Origin: Bacillota bacterium
GTDB taxonomy: Bacteria; Bacillota; Clostridia; Acetivibrionales; DSM-1351
Length of the DNA stretch: 9,617 nt
NCBI GenBank assembly: GCA_023436515.1
Contig: JAEZIV010000093.1
Coordinates: forward strand, 1-9,617
Reading direction: 5' to 3'
This document shows positions 1-7,304 of this stretch, in pieces (positions within the stretch are counted from its first letter, which is position 1; the number at the start of each line of letters is the position of its first letter). Made by a program: the position numbers and the translations under genes. The notes under the pieces are model-generated. The model did not search any database. It had not been told where the DNA came from and was given only the letters and a program-made list of their open reading frames with translations.

Positions 1-3000
1 GGGTTATGAAGCCATCCTTGTCTTTTATGATAATACCATTCAAGCTGTTGCTTCTCATAACTCTGTCAACGGCATTTTTCACGGGAGCTGTTACCTTTAT
101 ATTCCCAAAAGCTCCTGCCATACGCTGATAAAGTAAATCAACATATATTGGTTGCTCTATTCCTACGATATATTTGATTTCCTCGGCTACCCTATCAGCA
201 TTATCGAATTTCATGGGAACAAAAGCTTCATTCCTCACAGCCTCATTATACTCAACAAAACCATATGGATTGCTTATTTCTGTTTCACTGGAGGTATTCA
301 AAGGCTGCGCCTCCGGGGCCTCTTCCTCTTCAATTACTTCGGCAAACAAATCATTAGAAGGTGTGCTATTGATCGGTACCGTTTCCTGTTCCATTTTTAG
401 TACGTTAAACTCTTTTATGGCGGTATCAATGAAGTTCAACAGTTTATTACCTTCTATATCCTGCCGTGCTATCCACTCGGGAGACCAAACACGGTAAATT
501 CGCCATCCCATTGCTTGGAGTACAGACTTTCGCAAACGATCTCGGTCTCTGGCGCTTTTTGCGGTGGCATAGGAGAGCCCATCGCACTCAATACCCGCGA
601 CGAAGCAGTTATCATTGTTGGGATGAACGACAGCAATATCTATTTTATATCCCGAACAGCCCACATATTTATTGATTTTGTACCCGTGAGCACTAAGGAA
701 CTCAGCCACAGACTCCAAAAACATGTCTTTCTCAGCTTCTGTTTTGCCGGCACGTAAGGTTGATGAACCCTTCATAGCAAATTCGATATAGTGTCGCAAT
801 AGCTTAATACCCTCTGATTCGGTGCGGCTCAGGTCTATATCTGCTGGTAAAATAGAGCTGACCAGTTTAATATTACACTTTGCTCTGGTAATTGCCACGT
901 TAAGGCGGCGCTCTCCGCCTCTTTGCCCAAGAGGACCGAACCTCAAAGCCATTGGGCGATTTGTGTCCCGTTGCTCTTTTGTCTTGGCGTAGCTTACACT
1001 GAAAATAATTGTATCCCGTTCATCTCCTTGAACGTTTTCAAGATTTTTCACAAAGAACTCGTCTTCTTTGTCTTCGGTAAAGAAGGCCTCGTATTCAGGA
1101 TGCTGCTCTCTTAATTTTTGAATCTCCATAGAAATGGTTTTCTGTTGACTCTCACTAAAAGCAATTATTCCGAGGGAGCGTGTTGGCGTTTTGTCAATGT
1201 GCTGCCTGACAAGTTCCACGCAACGACGGGCTTCAGAAGTATTTCTGCCTTTGCCCTCATAAACCCCATTCTCAACATAAATAAACTCAACACCAGTATC
1301 AGCACCGTTGTTTACGCTGCTTGGAAAGGTCACAAGTTCGTTCTTATAGATTTCCTGATTGGAAAAAGCGATCAGATTCTCGTGCTTGCTGCGGTAGTGC
1401 CAAAGTAAGGTGCGGTTTGGCAGAACGCTGGATGTTTCTTCAAGAATCGAAGCACTTATTTCTGTACCGATAGCATCCTCGTTCTCTTCGTCAAACTCTT
1501 CCTCATCATTGCTTGTGCTGGTGGCAAAAAAGTTTGTCGGCGGTAATTGCTTGCTATCTCCGGCAATGATGACCTGCTTACCTCTAAAAATAGACCCAAT
1601 GGCGTCCTGAGGAAATATCTGTGACGCCTCGTCGAAAATGACCATATCAAACTCATATGATTCGGCCTCCAAGAAATAAGCCACAGAGAGCGGAGACATC
1701 ATCATACATGGTTTAAGCTTAAGTAAAAGATTGGGAATGGACTTAAACAGCTTACGTAACGGCATTATCCTACGTTTTTTTTCAATTTCCCTTAGGAAAA
1801 TACTGAGCTCGTCGTTGGCAGACAAAACCCTGTTTGTGTCGGGGATTCGGCTGATAACATTTTGCCTGATACGTTCCTGTGCAATAGGCATTTGCCTCTC
1901 ATCAAGGAAGACAAATCTATTGATTTTTTCGTCGTGATTGTGACGCCGGAATTGCTCTACCGTCTTCTTGGTACCGATTACAGCTTGCTCCCATAGAGTA
2001 AAGAAGCCGCGTTTGAAGATACTAACAACATCCTCAAAGGTATTATCCTGCTGCTCAATTTTGTTAATAAAGTCGGCAAGACCTAATTCATTGCAAGCTG
2101 CTTTTGCTTGAATACATGATATCCAATTGTCAAGCAGCATAAGGTTGTTGCAGCAGGCATACACCCTCTCAGAAACCTTATCAAGGTGGGAGTTGTCAAA
2201 ATCCGAAGGAGTCTCAAATAGTTCTTTGAATTCCGTATAGCTCTTTTCACTTTTTCCAAGATGATACTCTATGTCTGATTTTGCTGTAGTGATTTTCATC
2301 CTAAAATTAGCGTCCTCACAAAACTGGGCAATAAATGCTTCTGTCATTAAGCTTGCTTCGTCCCGTGCAAATAAGTCCGATACAGCTTCCAAGTCAGAAA
2401 TAACGGAAGCCCAATCAGTAGCTAAGCCTGTTATAAGCTTACCGAATTTAGCTTCATAGTTTTGATAAGCACTCTGAAACTCAATCTGTTTTTCATTGAT
2501 TTTGCGGGCTTTTGAAACCATATCAAGCACGCTACTATTTGATATCGGCTGTACAGAGTGAGCCGTCATCTGTGAAATCAGGTTTATTAGTGCCTCGCTT
2601 TGCCGGTGGATACTGTTAAAACACGGCAGCAGTGATTCTCGTATACCTTTTCCTGAATAATCCGAAATAACCTTTGCTATATCCGCTATTAAAGCTTTTT
2701 GCGCTTCTCTGGTTAATATAGTCAACACACTAGTCATTTCAGTATAATGGGATACATGCTTTGCTTTATCGCAAAGCATATCTATCACCCTTTTAGGTAC
2801 TATAGAATGTGGGAATGCAGCGCGAAGTTGTTCTATAAAGGAAAGCCCTGCCTCAATCCTTTTCCAATTTGATTCAATACCAAAGAAGAAGTCCCCAAAA
2901 CACTGGGTTAACAGCTGTTGGTTTTCGGAGAACCAACGAATTTCTGCTTTTATCTCAAATATGTATTGAAGCAAAGATATTATTTCACTATCAGTGTGTT

Positions 3001-5854
3001 TTGCTCCTATCTTCTTTGAGATACCTCGAATAGTTTTAATATCAGAACGATAAGCCGACTTAAAAATCTTGAAAAATGAAGTATATTCAGTTTTAAAGCG
3101 CAAGAGCATAGCGTCAGCATCTATGTTAAGTGCCGCTTCCTCCCACTCCTGTAGCAGCACTTTTTTGGTTTCCAATAGTTTTTCTGCGCGAGTTCGGGCG
3201 GAGACAGCCATTTGTTTTACTCTCTCAAGATTAGCTGCATCAAACCACTCGGCTTTTACTGCTGGAGCTTCTACAATAGCACATAGAAGCTCGGTGAGTA
3301 CACCGACATTTTCCAGGCTGTCTGTTGTTGTAAAGGGAAGAAGATTGCGACCTTTCTCGTATGCTGCGACTAGGGTCTCTAACTGCTCAGTAATGGTATT
3401 GGCAGAATCCCGGAGTGTATAAACTGCTTCCAATAATTCCGAGTCATCCAAGTTCAGCTTGGAAGCAATAGTCTTTATACTTATAGAAGCTTTGTGAACC
3501 GAATCCAACCAAGCTGCTAAGTCTTCACTAAAAATTGTTTCCCTAAAGTACTGCCGAACTTCTCCAAGACTATTCATGTAATCTTGTTTTTCAAGCTTTG
3601 CATGCTTTGCTTCATCAAGCAGTTTATCTCTTTCTGCTTTCTTTGACCACTCAAGTGGGAATAATGGAGTTTTTTCGATTGTACCGAGTAAAGCAACAGC
3701 ACGCGTAGCTCCTAACCAAGTACAGTTTTCCTTGAAATCAAATGAAGTTATCACTTTAGTTAAGGAGTCAGCTAATAGCAGTAATAAATCCGGTAATTTG
3801 GAGGCGTTTTGTGTCAAATCCTCCCTGAATCTCTGAGTTACCATCCTTACAGTAGTCCCGTTCCATGGATTCTCAGAAGGTTTTACTCCAAGCCTCTTAA
3901 GGGCTCTTTGATAATCACTAACACGGTAAAGCATCTCATTGTATGCGGAAGACGATATTGAAGCTGCTTGGTCGATATTGAACTGAAGGTAAGGTGCCTT
4001 TTGTAAATTAGACAATTCTCCAAATATATCATATAAGCTCTTTTCCAGCGGGAGAATTTCCTCATGCAACTCGTTGACATAATTATTCAAGACCTGTCTG
4101 TTCTGAAATAATTCAGTCAATTCATACATTACGCTGTCCTTCATCCTTTTACGAGGAAGCTTGAGGTTTACAGCTATACTATCAATAATCTCTTTCTTTT
4201 TTGCCTTGTGGCTATGTAATGCAAGGCAAAAATCATCTAAACCAGCTTCAGTAAGCCTCTTATGGACAACCTGAAGAGCTGCTGCCTTTTCAGAAACAAA
4301 GAGAACAGTCTTCCCATCTGCCATTGCTTCGGAAATAATATTCGTTATGGTCTGGCTTTTGCCGGTGCCCGGAGGCCCTTGCATAACAAAACTGATCCCT
4401 GCTTTTGAAAGTAAAATTGCTTCCTGCTGACTTGAGTCTGAGTTAACAACCTGATAGCAGTCTTTAGGAGACACCCTATCAAAGTTGAATTGCATTATTT
4501 CACTGGGAATATTGTTAACTGCACTTATATCGCCGGTTATAGCACGAATCACAGGGTTCTTAAGCATACGTTTATAGTTATTATTAAGGTCATGGTACAT
4601 ACTTATTTTGAGGAAGGACAAAAGTCCAAGATTCACTTCCCGATGTAGCTTCCAGCCATGTTGGTCGGCAATCTCCTCAATCTTCTGCATATACTGTTCA
4701 AGGCTTTCCTCACTATTGAGTTCAAAAGTAGGCAAATCTATACCATAGCGTTCATTGAAGAGATAATCAAGGGTCGGGTTTACCTCAATATCATCGTCAT
4801 ATCGGAGTAAGGTAAATGGTGCCCGCACTGAGTCGAGTTTCAAGGATACAGGCATCATTAAGACTGGCGACTTCAACCACTGAGTATTAGGAGCATTGTT
4901 CTCTCTCCATTCAATGAATCCAAATGACAGGTACAGAATATTTGTACCTTGTTCGTCTCTGGCAAGTTTAGATTTTGACCGAAGATTGCTCAGAGCGATT
5001 TTACGCTCAAGTAGTGAGCCTTCAGCCCTGATGTCTCCGACATGCACAGGAATTGGGTATGACAATGCTTCCAAGAGAGAAAGCATGGAAAAAGTTCTGA
5101 GGTCGGAATCCTTATCAATGGGGCGCTGAAAAGTCAATTCTTCTTCGGCAACAGCAAGACGGTTAAACAATTCTGTAAACTCCGGCTCCAATATTTTAAG
5201 GGTAGCACGTTTAGTTTCTCGATAGTTTATCATTTTATTGCGCTTTGAAAGGTCGAGTAATTGCTTTTTCCAGTACTCTGCCTTCCGGCTTAAAAGCTCC
5301 TCATTTGAGTGTTCTCCACCGACTACGGGTATTGCTTTAGGTATCCCAACTGCATCCTGCACAGTTGAATTTAGTGTAGAAGGCTGAGTCCTCCCAGTGG
5401 CTTCAGCAACGGCTGGTATGGTAGCATGAGTATTCCCAATGACTTGTGCTGAAGTCCTTGGCTGTATCTCAGCAATATTGGATACTATCTTTTGTTCGGT
5501 TATATGTTGAAGCAGCTTTGCATTATTCTCATCAGCTACTGGAGCTGCATTTGGTGCTTTAGCTTTACCCCTTTGATGTGCAAGATATGATGCTCTGGTA
5601 TCCGAGTTATAAGCTTGTTCCCCTTGGGCAGTATAAAGCGCATATGAACCTACGTATTTTGCTCTCTCAGCAGAAGCTGACGATGCATACGTAGTTCCGC
5701 ATACCGGACAAGTGTGCGAGCTGCTGAAGACAGCAATAGGCGAACTTTTGTACTCATTCCTCAAGATTTGACGGCTTATTCTGCCGCACTCAGGACAAGC
5801 CACAGTTGCCACCTTTGAGCCGTCCTTACTTGCTAAAAGTACCATAACGGACAT
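1..5854 (-). CDS. Giant DUF4011 / SF1 helicase / Vsr-like endonuclease protein (Hhe-type defence candidate), 3' end outside window
   Basis: One open frame of 1951 visible codons, with no stop before the left edge. Residues C20-x2-C23 and C49-x2-C52 form a zinc ribbon. A low-complexity A/S/T-rich linker follows (about 60-190). The DUF4011 signature around W195 reads WKKQLLDLSKRNKMINY. The SF1 helicase motifs are Walker A GPPGTGKSQ (G493, K499), Walker B IFDEASQ (D1408, E1409), motif III GDSKQLPP (D1433), motif V QGDERD (G1610) and motif VI GGERRLNVAITRAK (R1657). About 900 mostly helical, coiled-coil-like residues separate Walker A from B. Next comes a PD-(D/E)XK nuclease of Vsr/MTES_1575 type (about 1709-1785) with D1739, E1756 and D1758 in IECDG. 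A DUF3320-like segment follows (about 1888-1930, EQPIYVDLLYQRMAGAFG). By family knowledge this is a cytoplasmic ATP-driven nucleic-acid translocase coupled to cleavage; antiphage defence is inferred from architecture. All motifs are intact. ATG 5854 is preferred for its GGAGG; an in-frame ATG at 5884 (adding MEPQELEVRY) lacks a comparable site. Confidence 0.93.
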   Translation of the reverse strand, partial: MSVMVLLASKDGSKVATVACPECGRISRQILRNEYKSSPIAVFSSSHTCPVCGTTYASSASAERAKYVGSYALYTAQGEQAYNSDTRASYLAHQRGKAKAPNAAPVADENNAKLLQHITEQKIVSNIAEIQPRTSAQVIGNTHATIPAVAEATGRTQPSTLNSTVQDAVGIPKAIPVVGGEHSNEELLSRKAEYWKKQLLDLSKRNKMINYRETKRATLKILEPEFTELFNRLAVAEEELTFQRPIDKDSDLRTFSMLSLLEALSYPIPVHVGDIRAEGSLLERKIALSNLRSKSKLARDEQGTNILYLSFGFIEWRENNAPNTQWLKSPVLMMPVSLKLDSVRAPFTLLRYDDDIEVNPTLDYLFNERYGIDLPTFELNSEESLEQYMQKIEEIADQHGWKLHREVNLGLLSFLKISMYHDLNNNYKRMLKNPVIRAITGDISAVNNIPSEIMQFNFDRVSPKDCYQVVNSDSSQQEAILLSKAGISFVMQGPPGTGKSQTITNIISEAMADGKTVLFVSEKAAALQVVHKRLTEAGLDDFCLALHSHKAKKKEIIDSIAVNLKLPRKRMKDSVMYELTELFQNRQVLNNYVNELHEEILPLEKSLYDIFGELSNLQKAPYLQFNIDQAASISSSAYNEMLYRVSDYQRALKRLGVKPSENPWNGTTVRMVTQRFREDLTQNASKLPDLLLLLADSLTKVITSFDFKENCTWLGATRAVALLGTIEKTPLFPLEWSKKAERDKLLDEAKHAKLEKQDYMNSLGEVRQYFRETIFSEDLAAWLDSVHKASISIKTIASKLNLDDSELLEAVYTLRDSANTITEQLETLVAAYEKGRNLLPFTTTDSLENVGVLTELLCAIVEAPAVKAEWFDAANLERVKQMAVSARTRAEKLLETKKVLLQEWEEAALNIDADAMLLRFKTEYTSFFKIFKSAYRSDIKTIRGISKKIGAKHTDSEIISLLQYIFEIKAEIRWFSENQQLLTQCFGDFFFGIESNWKRIEAGLSFIEQLRAAFPHSIVPKRVIDMLCDKAKHVSHYTEMTSVLTILTREAQKALIADIAKVISDYSGKGIRESLLPCFNSIHRQSEALINLISQMTAHSVQPISNSSVLDMVSKARKINEKQIEFQSAYQNYEAKFGKLITGLATDWASVISDLEAVSDLFARDEASLMTEAFIAQFCEDANFRMKITTAKSDIEYHLGKSEKSYTEFKELFETPSDFDNSHLDKVSERVYACCNNLMLLDNWISCIQAKAACNELGLADFINKIEQQDNTFEDVVSIFKRGFFTLWEQAVIGTKKTVEQFRRHNHDEKINRFVFLDERQMPIAQERIRQNVISRIPDTNRVLSANDELSIFLREIEKKRRIMPLRKLFKSIPNLLLKLKPCMMMSPLSVAYFLEAESYEFDMVIFDEASQIFPQDAIGSIFRGKQVIIAGDSKQLPPTNFFATSTSNDEEEFDEENEDAIGTEISASILEETSSVLPNRTLLWHYRSKHENLIAFSNQEIYKNELVTFPSSVNNGADTGVEFIYVENGVYEGKGRNTSEARRCVELVRQHIDKTPTRSLGIIAFSESQQKTISMEIQKLREQHPEYEAFFTEDKEDEFFVKNLENVQGDERDTIIFSVSYAKTKEQRDTNRPMALRFGPLGQRGGERRLNVAITRAKCNIKLVSSILPADIDLSRTESEGIKLLRHYIEFAMKGSSTLRAGKTEAEKDMFLESVAEFLSAHGYKINKYVGCSGYKIDIAVVHPNNDNCFVAGIECDGLSYATAKSARDRDRLRKSVLQAMGWRIYRVWSPEWIARQDIEGNKLLNFIDTAIKEFNVLKMEQETVPINSTPSNDLFAEVIEEEEAPEAQPLNTSSETEISNPYGFVEYNEAVRNEAFVPMKFDNADRVAEEIKYIVGIEQPIYVDLLYQRMAGAFGNIKVTAPVKNAVDRVMRSNSLNGIIIKDKDGFIT

Positions 5855-5862
5855 ATAGCGAA

Positions 5863-5867
5863 CCTCC
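5863..5867 (-). promoter_or_regulatory. Shine-Dalgarno site that decides the helicase-nuclease start
   Basis: GGAGG lies 8 bases before ATG 5854. It favours this start over the in-frame ATG at 5884, which the GGAGG would follow rather than precede. The site can be drawn into either of two mutually exclusive small hairpins: GAAC/GTTC (5872-5869 with 5863-5860) or GAACC/GGTTC (5881-5877 with 5864-5860). This could modulate translation, but both stems are short. Confidence 0.75.
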
Positions 5868-5901
5868 AGTTCTTGTGGTTCCATCAAAATTGAGCTTCGT
5901 T

Positions 5902-5994
5902 CTATGATGTGCTATAAGAAATCACCTCTGTATCAGCCGCCGTTCCTGACCGTAACCATTCTTCTTCATGGAAATCTTGAGCTTCCACTGCCAT
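5902..5994 (-). CDS. Possible 30-codon leader peptide or gene remnant upstream of the helicase-nuclease
   Basis: ATG 5994 opens a 30-residue frame ending at TAG 5904-5902, 47 bases before the giant gene. The peptide begins MAVEAQDFHEEEWLRSGT and ends with ADTEVISYSTS. The frame is open a further 14 codons upstream, back to a TAA at 6039-6037. The composition is protein-like, with an acidic DFHEEEW patch. The ribosome site is weak (AAGG four bases before the ATG). I do not recognise the product. It could be a translated leader peptide, the C-terminal scrap of a decayed gene, or chance coding inside a structured RNA. In the same frame the region further upstream is full of stops, which argues against a longer recent gene. 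Confidence 0.2.
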   Translation of the reverse strand: MAVEAQDFHEEEWLRSGTAADTEVISYSTS

Positions 5995-6145
5995 CAAACC
6001 TTGCGGGCGGTCATATGTCTTCAACTGTGAGCTTGATTAATCCGAGGCTTTCTTAAACGCCTAGCTATCAAGCAGAAACTCTCAAAAGTGTTACATTTTC
6101 TTATCTCACAAGCTTAGCAATGGCGCCAGAACTATGTCTGCCGCC
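5947..6145 (-). ncRNA. Candidate structured RNA / long 5' leader of the helicase-nuclease gene
   Basis: On the minus strand this stretch folds into several local and nested helices. (1) GGCG-G-CAGA/TCTG-G-CGCC at 6145-6122, eight pairs around one G-G mismatch with a CATAGT loop. (2) AGGC(g)TTT/AAAGCCT at 6062-6045 with a three-base loop. (3) CTTGAT/ATCAAG (6072-6067 with 6037-6032) enclosing helix 2. (4) TTGTGAG/CTCACAG (6111-6105 with 6031-6025), whose 3' strand continues directly from helix 3. (5) TGACCG/CGGTCA (6013-6008 with 5952-5947) around an inner GTGGAA/TTCCAT hairpin. It lies between a good promoter and the start of the giant gene and is richer in GC than the flanking spacer. No known RNA family is recognised. 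The pairings were found by eye, and some could be chance. Confidence 0.35.
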
Positions 6146-6267
6146 TGTAAATCCTTTTTATCTTATTCTATCGATTAATAGTATTCATAACTTTTTGCAG
6201 CTGTAAAAATGTCTCTTCACCACATCAACCTAACAGCAATGGTGTATTATGGAATAATAATGCTAAA

Positions 6268-6296
6268 ATTATACAATATTCTCACACCTAACTCAA
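6268..6296 (-). promoter_or_regulatory. Predicted sigma-A promoter reading toward the helicase-nuclease gene
   Basis: The -35 box TTGAGT (6296-6291) and a perfect -10 box TATAAT (6273-6268) are separated by exactly 17 bases on the minus strand. Transcription would start near 6261. The first strong translation start downstream is ATG 5854, so the transcript would carry an untranslated leader of about 400 bases. No better promoter was seen closer to the gene. Its position after the last sugar-operon gene suggests that the helicase-nuclease is transcribed separately. Confidence 0.6.
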
Positions 6297-6375
6297 TAAT
6301 AATGCACGAATTTTAAGAGTAAAATGATTTTCATGTTTGATTTCCCTGCTTTATATTGAGCTTTTTTCACATAAT

Positions 6376-6401
6376 AATAGCCCTGAATTCTCAGAGCTAT
6401 T
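6376..6401. terminator. Imperfect hairpin, possible weak bidirectional terminator of the sugar operon
   Basis: AATAGC-C-CTGA, loop ATTC, TCAG-A-GCTATT makes a 10-pair stem with one mismatch. It lies about 230 bases past the aldolase stop codon and about 80 bases before the promoter of the next transcription unit. Neither strand has a proper T-run after the stem (minus strand continues ATTATGTG, plus strand TAAATGAG), so it is a poor intrinsic terminator by the usual rule. No other hairpin with a T-run was found between 6627 and 6297. Confidence 0.3.
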
Positions 6402-6627
6402 TAAATGAGTAAGTCTATAATCCGGGTTCTGTATTAGCTATATCACTATACATTTCTGTGTAAATATACGTTATTTTATCTCTATAACCCACACGTTAAA
6501 TGTAATATGTATATTCATACTTAGTTTATACACTTTACCATATCCGCTTGTGCAGTATGTGTGCAACAATATCTCTACTACTATTTACCGGCTTTTAACA
6601 CTAAGAAGGAGCTGTTATACCGAACCT
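6402..6627. other. AT-rich spacer without a recognisable gene
   Basis: About 225 bases between the aldolase stop codon and the hairpin at 6376-6401. The sequence is rich in short A/T runs and TATA-like words. No ORF with a ribosome site, tRNA, repeat array or convincing promoter was seen. It is probably the 3' untranslated tail of the sugar operon. Confidence 0.5.
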
Positions 6628-7284
6628 TTAACGGTGAACATCCATACCCTGTACCCTTTTTACACTTTCAACGATCTGTGCAGAATTTTTGGTTAATAAA
6701 TCGTAATTCCCCTCATATACTATTTTTCTATTGACAAGCTCGGAACCCACTCCAACAGACATAGCGCCTGACCTTATGAATTCTGCTGCGTTTGCGACGT
6801 TGATCCCCCCCACTGCCATAACTTCTATCTGTTTCAGTGGAGCTTTTATGTCCTTTATATATGCTGATCCAAAAGCTCTGGCTGGGAATAGCTTTACTAA
6901 CTGAGCCCCTGCCTGCCATGCAGTCACTATTTCTGTCGGAGTCAAAACGCCGGGAACTGCGAGCTTGCCGTAACGGCTGCACATTTCTATTACCCCTGTA
7001 CTCAAGCTGGGTGAAAGAACAAAATCTGCACCCGATAATATAGCTATTCTGGCCGTTTCAGCATCAAGAATGGTTCCAGCCCCTACCAACATTTTTTCGC
7101 CGAATAAATTTTTCACGTTCTCAATCATTCTGGCAGCACCAGGTGAGTCAAAGGTTATTTCCACATTCCGAATACCTCCGTTATATAAAGCCTTTACCGT
7201 GTTTTCTATGTACGATTCATCTATACCTCTTATAATTGATACTATTCCCGTCTGGGCAATGCAATTCAATATATCTCTTAACAC
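6628..7284 (-). CDS. eda: 2-keto-3-deoxy-6-phosphogluconate/-galactonate (KDPG/KDPGal) aldolase
   Basis: A cytoplasmic class I aldolase of 218 residues, normal for the family. It splits 2-keto-3-deoxy-6-phospho-aldonate into pyruvate and glyceraldehyde-3-phosphate. The (beta/alpha)8 barrel landmarks are present: R19 in SIIRG, catalytic E42 in VEITFDSP, GAGT at 68-71, the Schiff-base lysine K131 in LVKLFPA, and the phosphate-binding AVGGIN at 157-162. The VEITFDSP strand has D46 where the E. coli KDPG aldolase strand carries an arginine; it looks more like the Thermotoga-type or DgoA-type proteins. Translation starts at GTG 7284, with AAAGGAG six bases upstream; the nearby ATG at 7300 is out of frame. 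It is the last gene of the operon, 20 bases after the kinase. With a galactonate-type dehydratase upstream, the real substrate may be the galacto form, so a dgoA-like role is possible. Confidence 0.93.
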   Translation of the reverse strand: MLRDILNCIAQTGIVSIIRGIDESYIENTVKALYNGGIRNVEITFDSPGAARMIENVKNLFGEKMLVGAGTILDAETARIAILSGADFVLSPSLSTGVIEMCSRYGKLAVPGVLTPTEIVTAWQAGAQLVKLFPARAFGSAYIKDIKAPLKQIEVMAVGGINVANAAEFIRSGAMSVGVGSELVNRKIVYEGNYDLLTKNSAQIVESVKRVQGMDVHR

Positions 7285-7304
7285 TTTCTTCTCCTTTCAT
7301 AGGC

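Noticed and set aside
174..497. Plus-strand ORF of 107 codons near the left edge
   Set aside because: It lies wholly opposite the intact helicase-nuclease frame, has no ribosome site, and its peptide shows no family features. It is an antisense shadow.
3069..3422. Plus-strand ORF of 117 codons, serine/alanine-rich
   Set aside because: Antisense to the insert region of the helicase-nuclease. Composition mirrors the reverse complement of Glu/Ala/Leu-rich coding, with no own start signals.
5947..6145. tRNA, group I/II intron or CRISPR repeat in the structured stretch
   Set aside because: No T-arm/anticodon pattern, no domain V-like 34-base hairpin, and no repeated unit were seen.
5885..6206. 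Insertion sequence or transposase remnant in the spacer
   Set aside because: No terminal inverted repeats, target duplications or DDE/tyrosine-type motifs were found; all minus frames have several stops beyond the last 44 codons.
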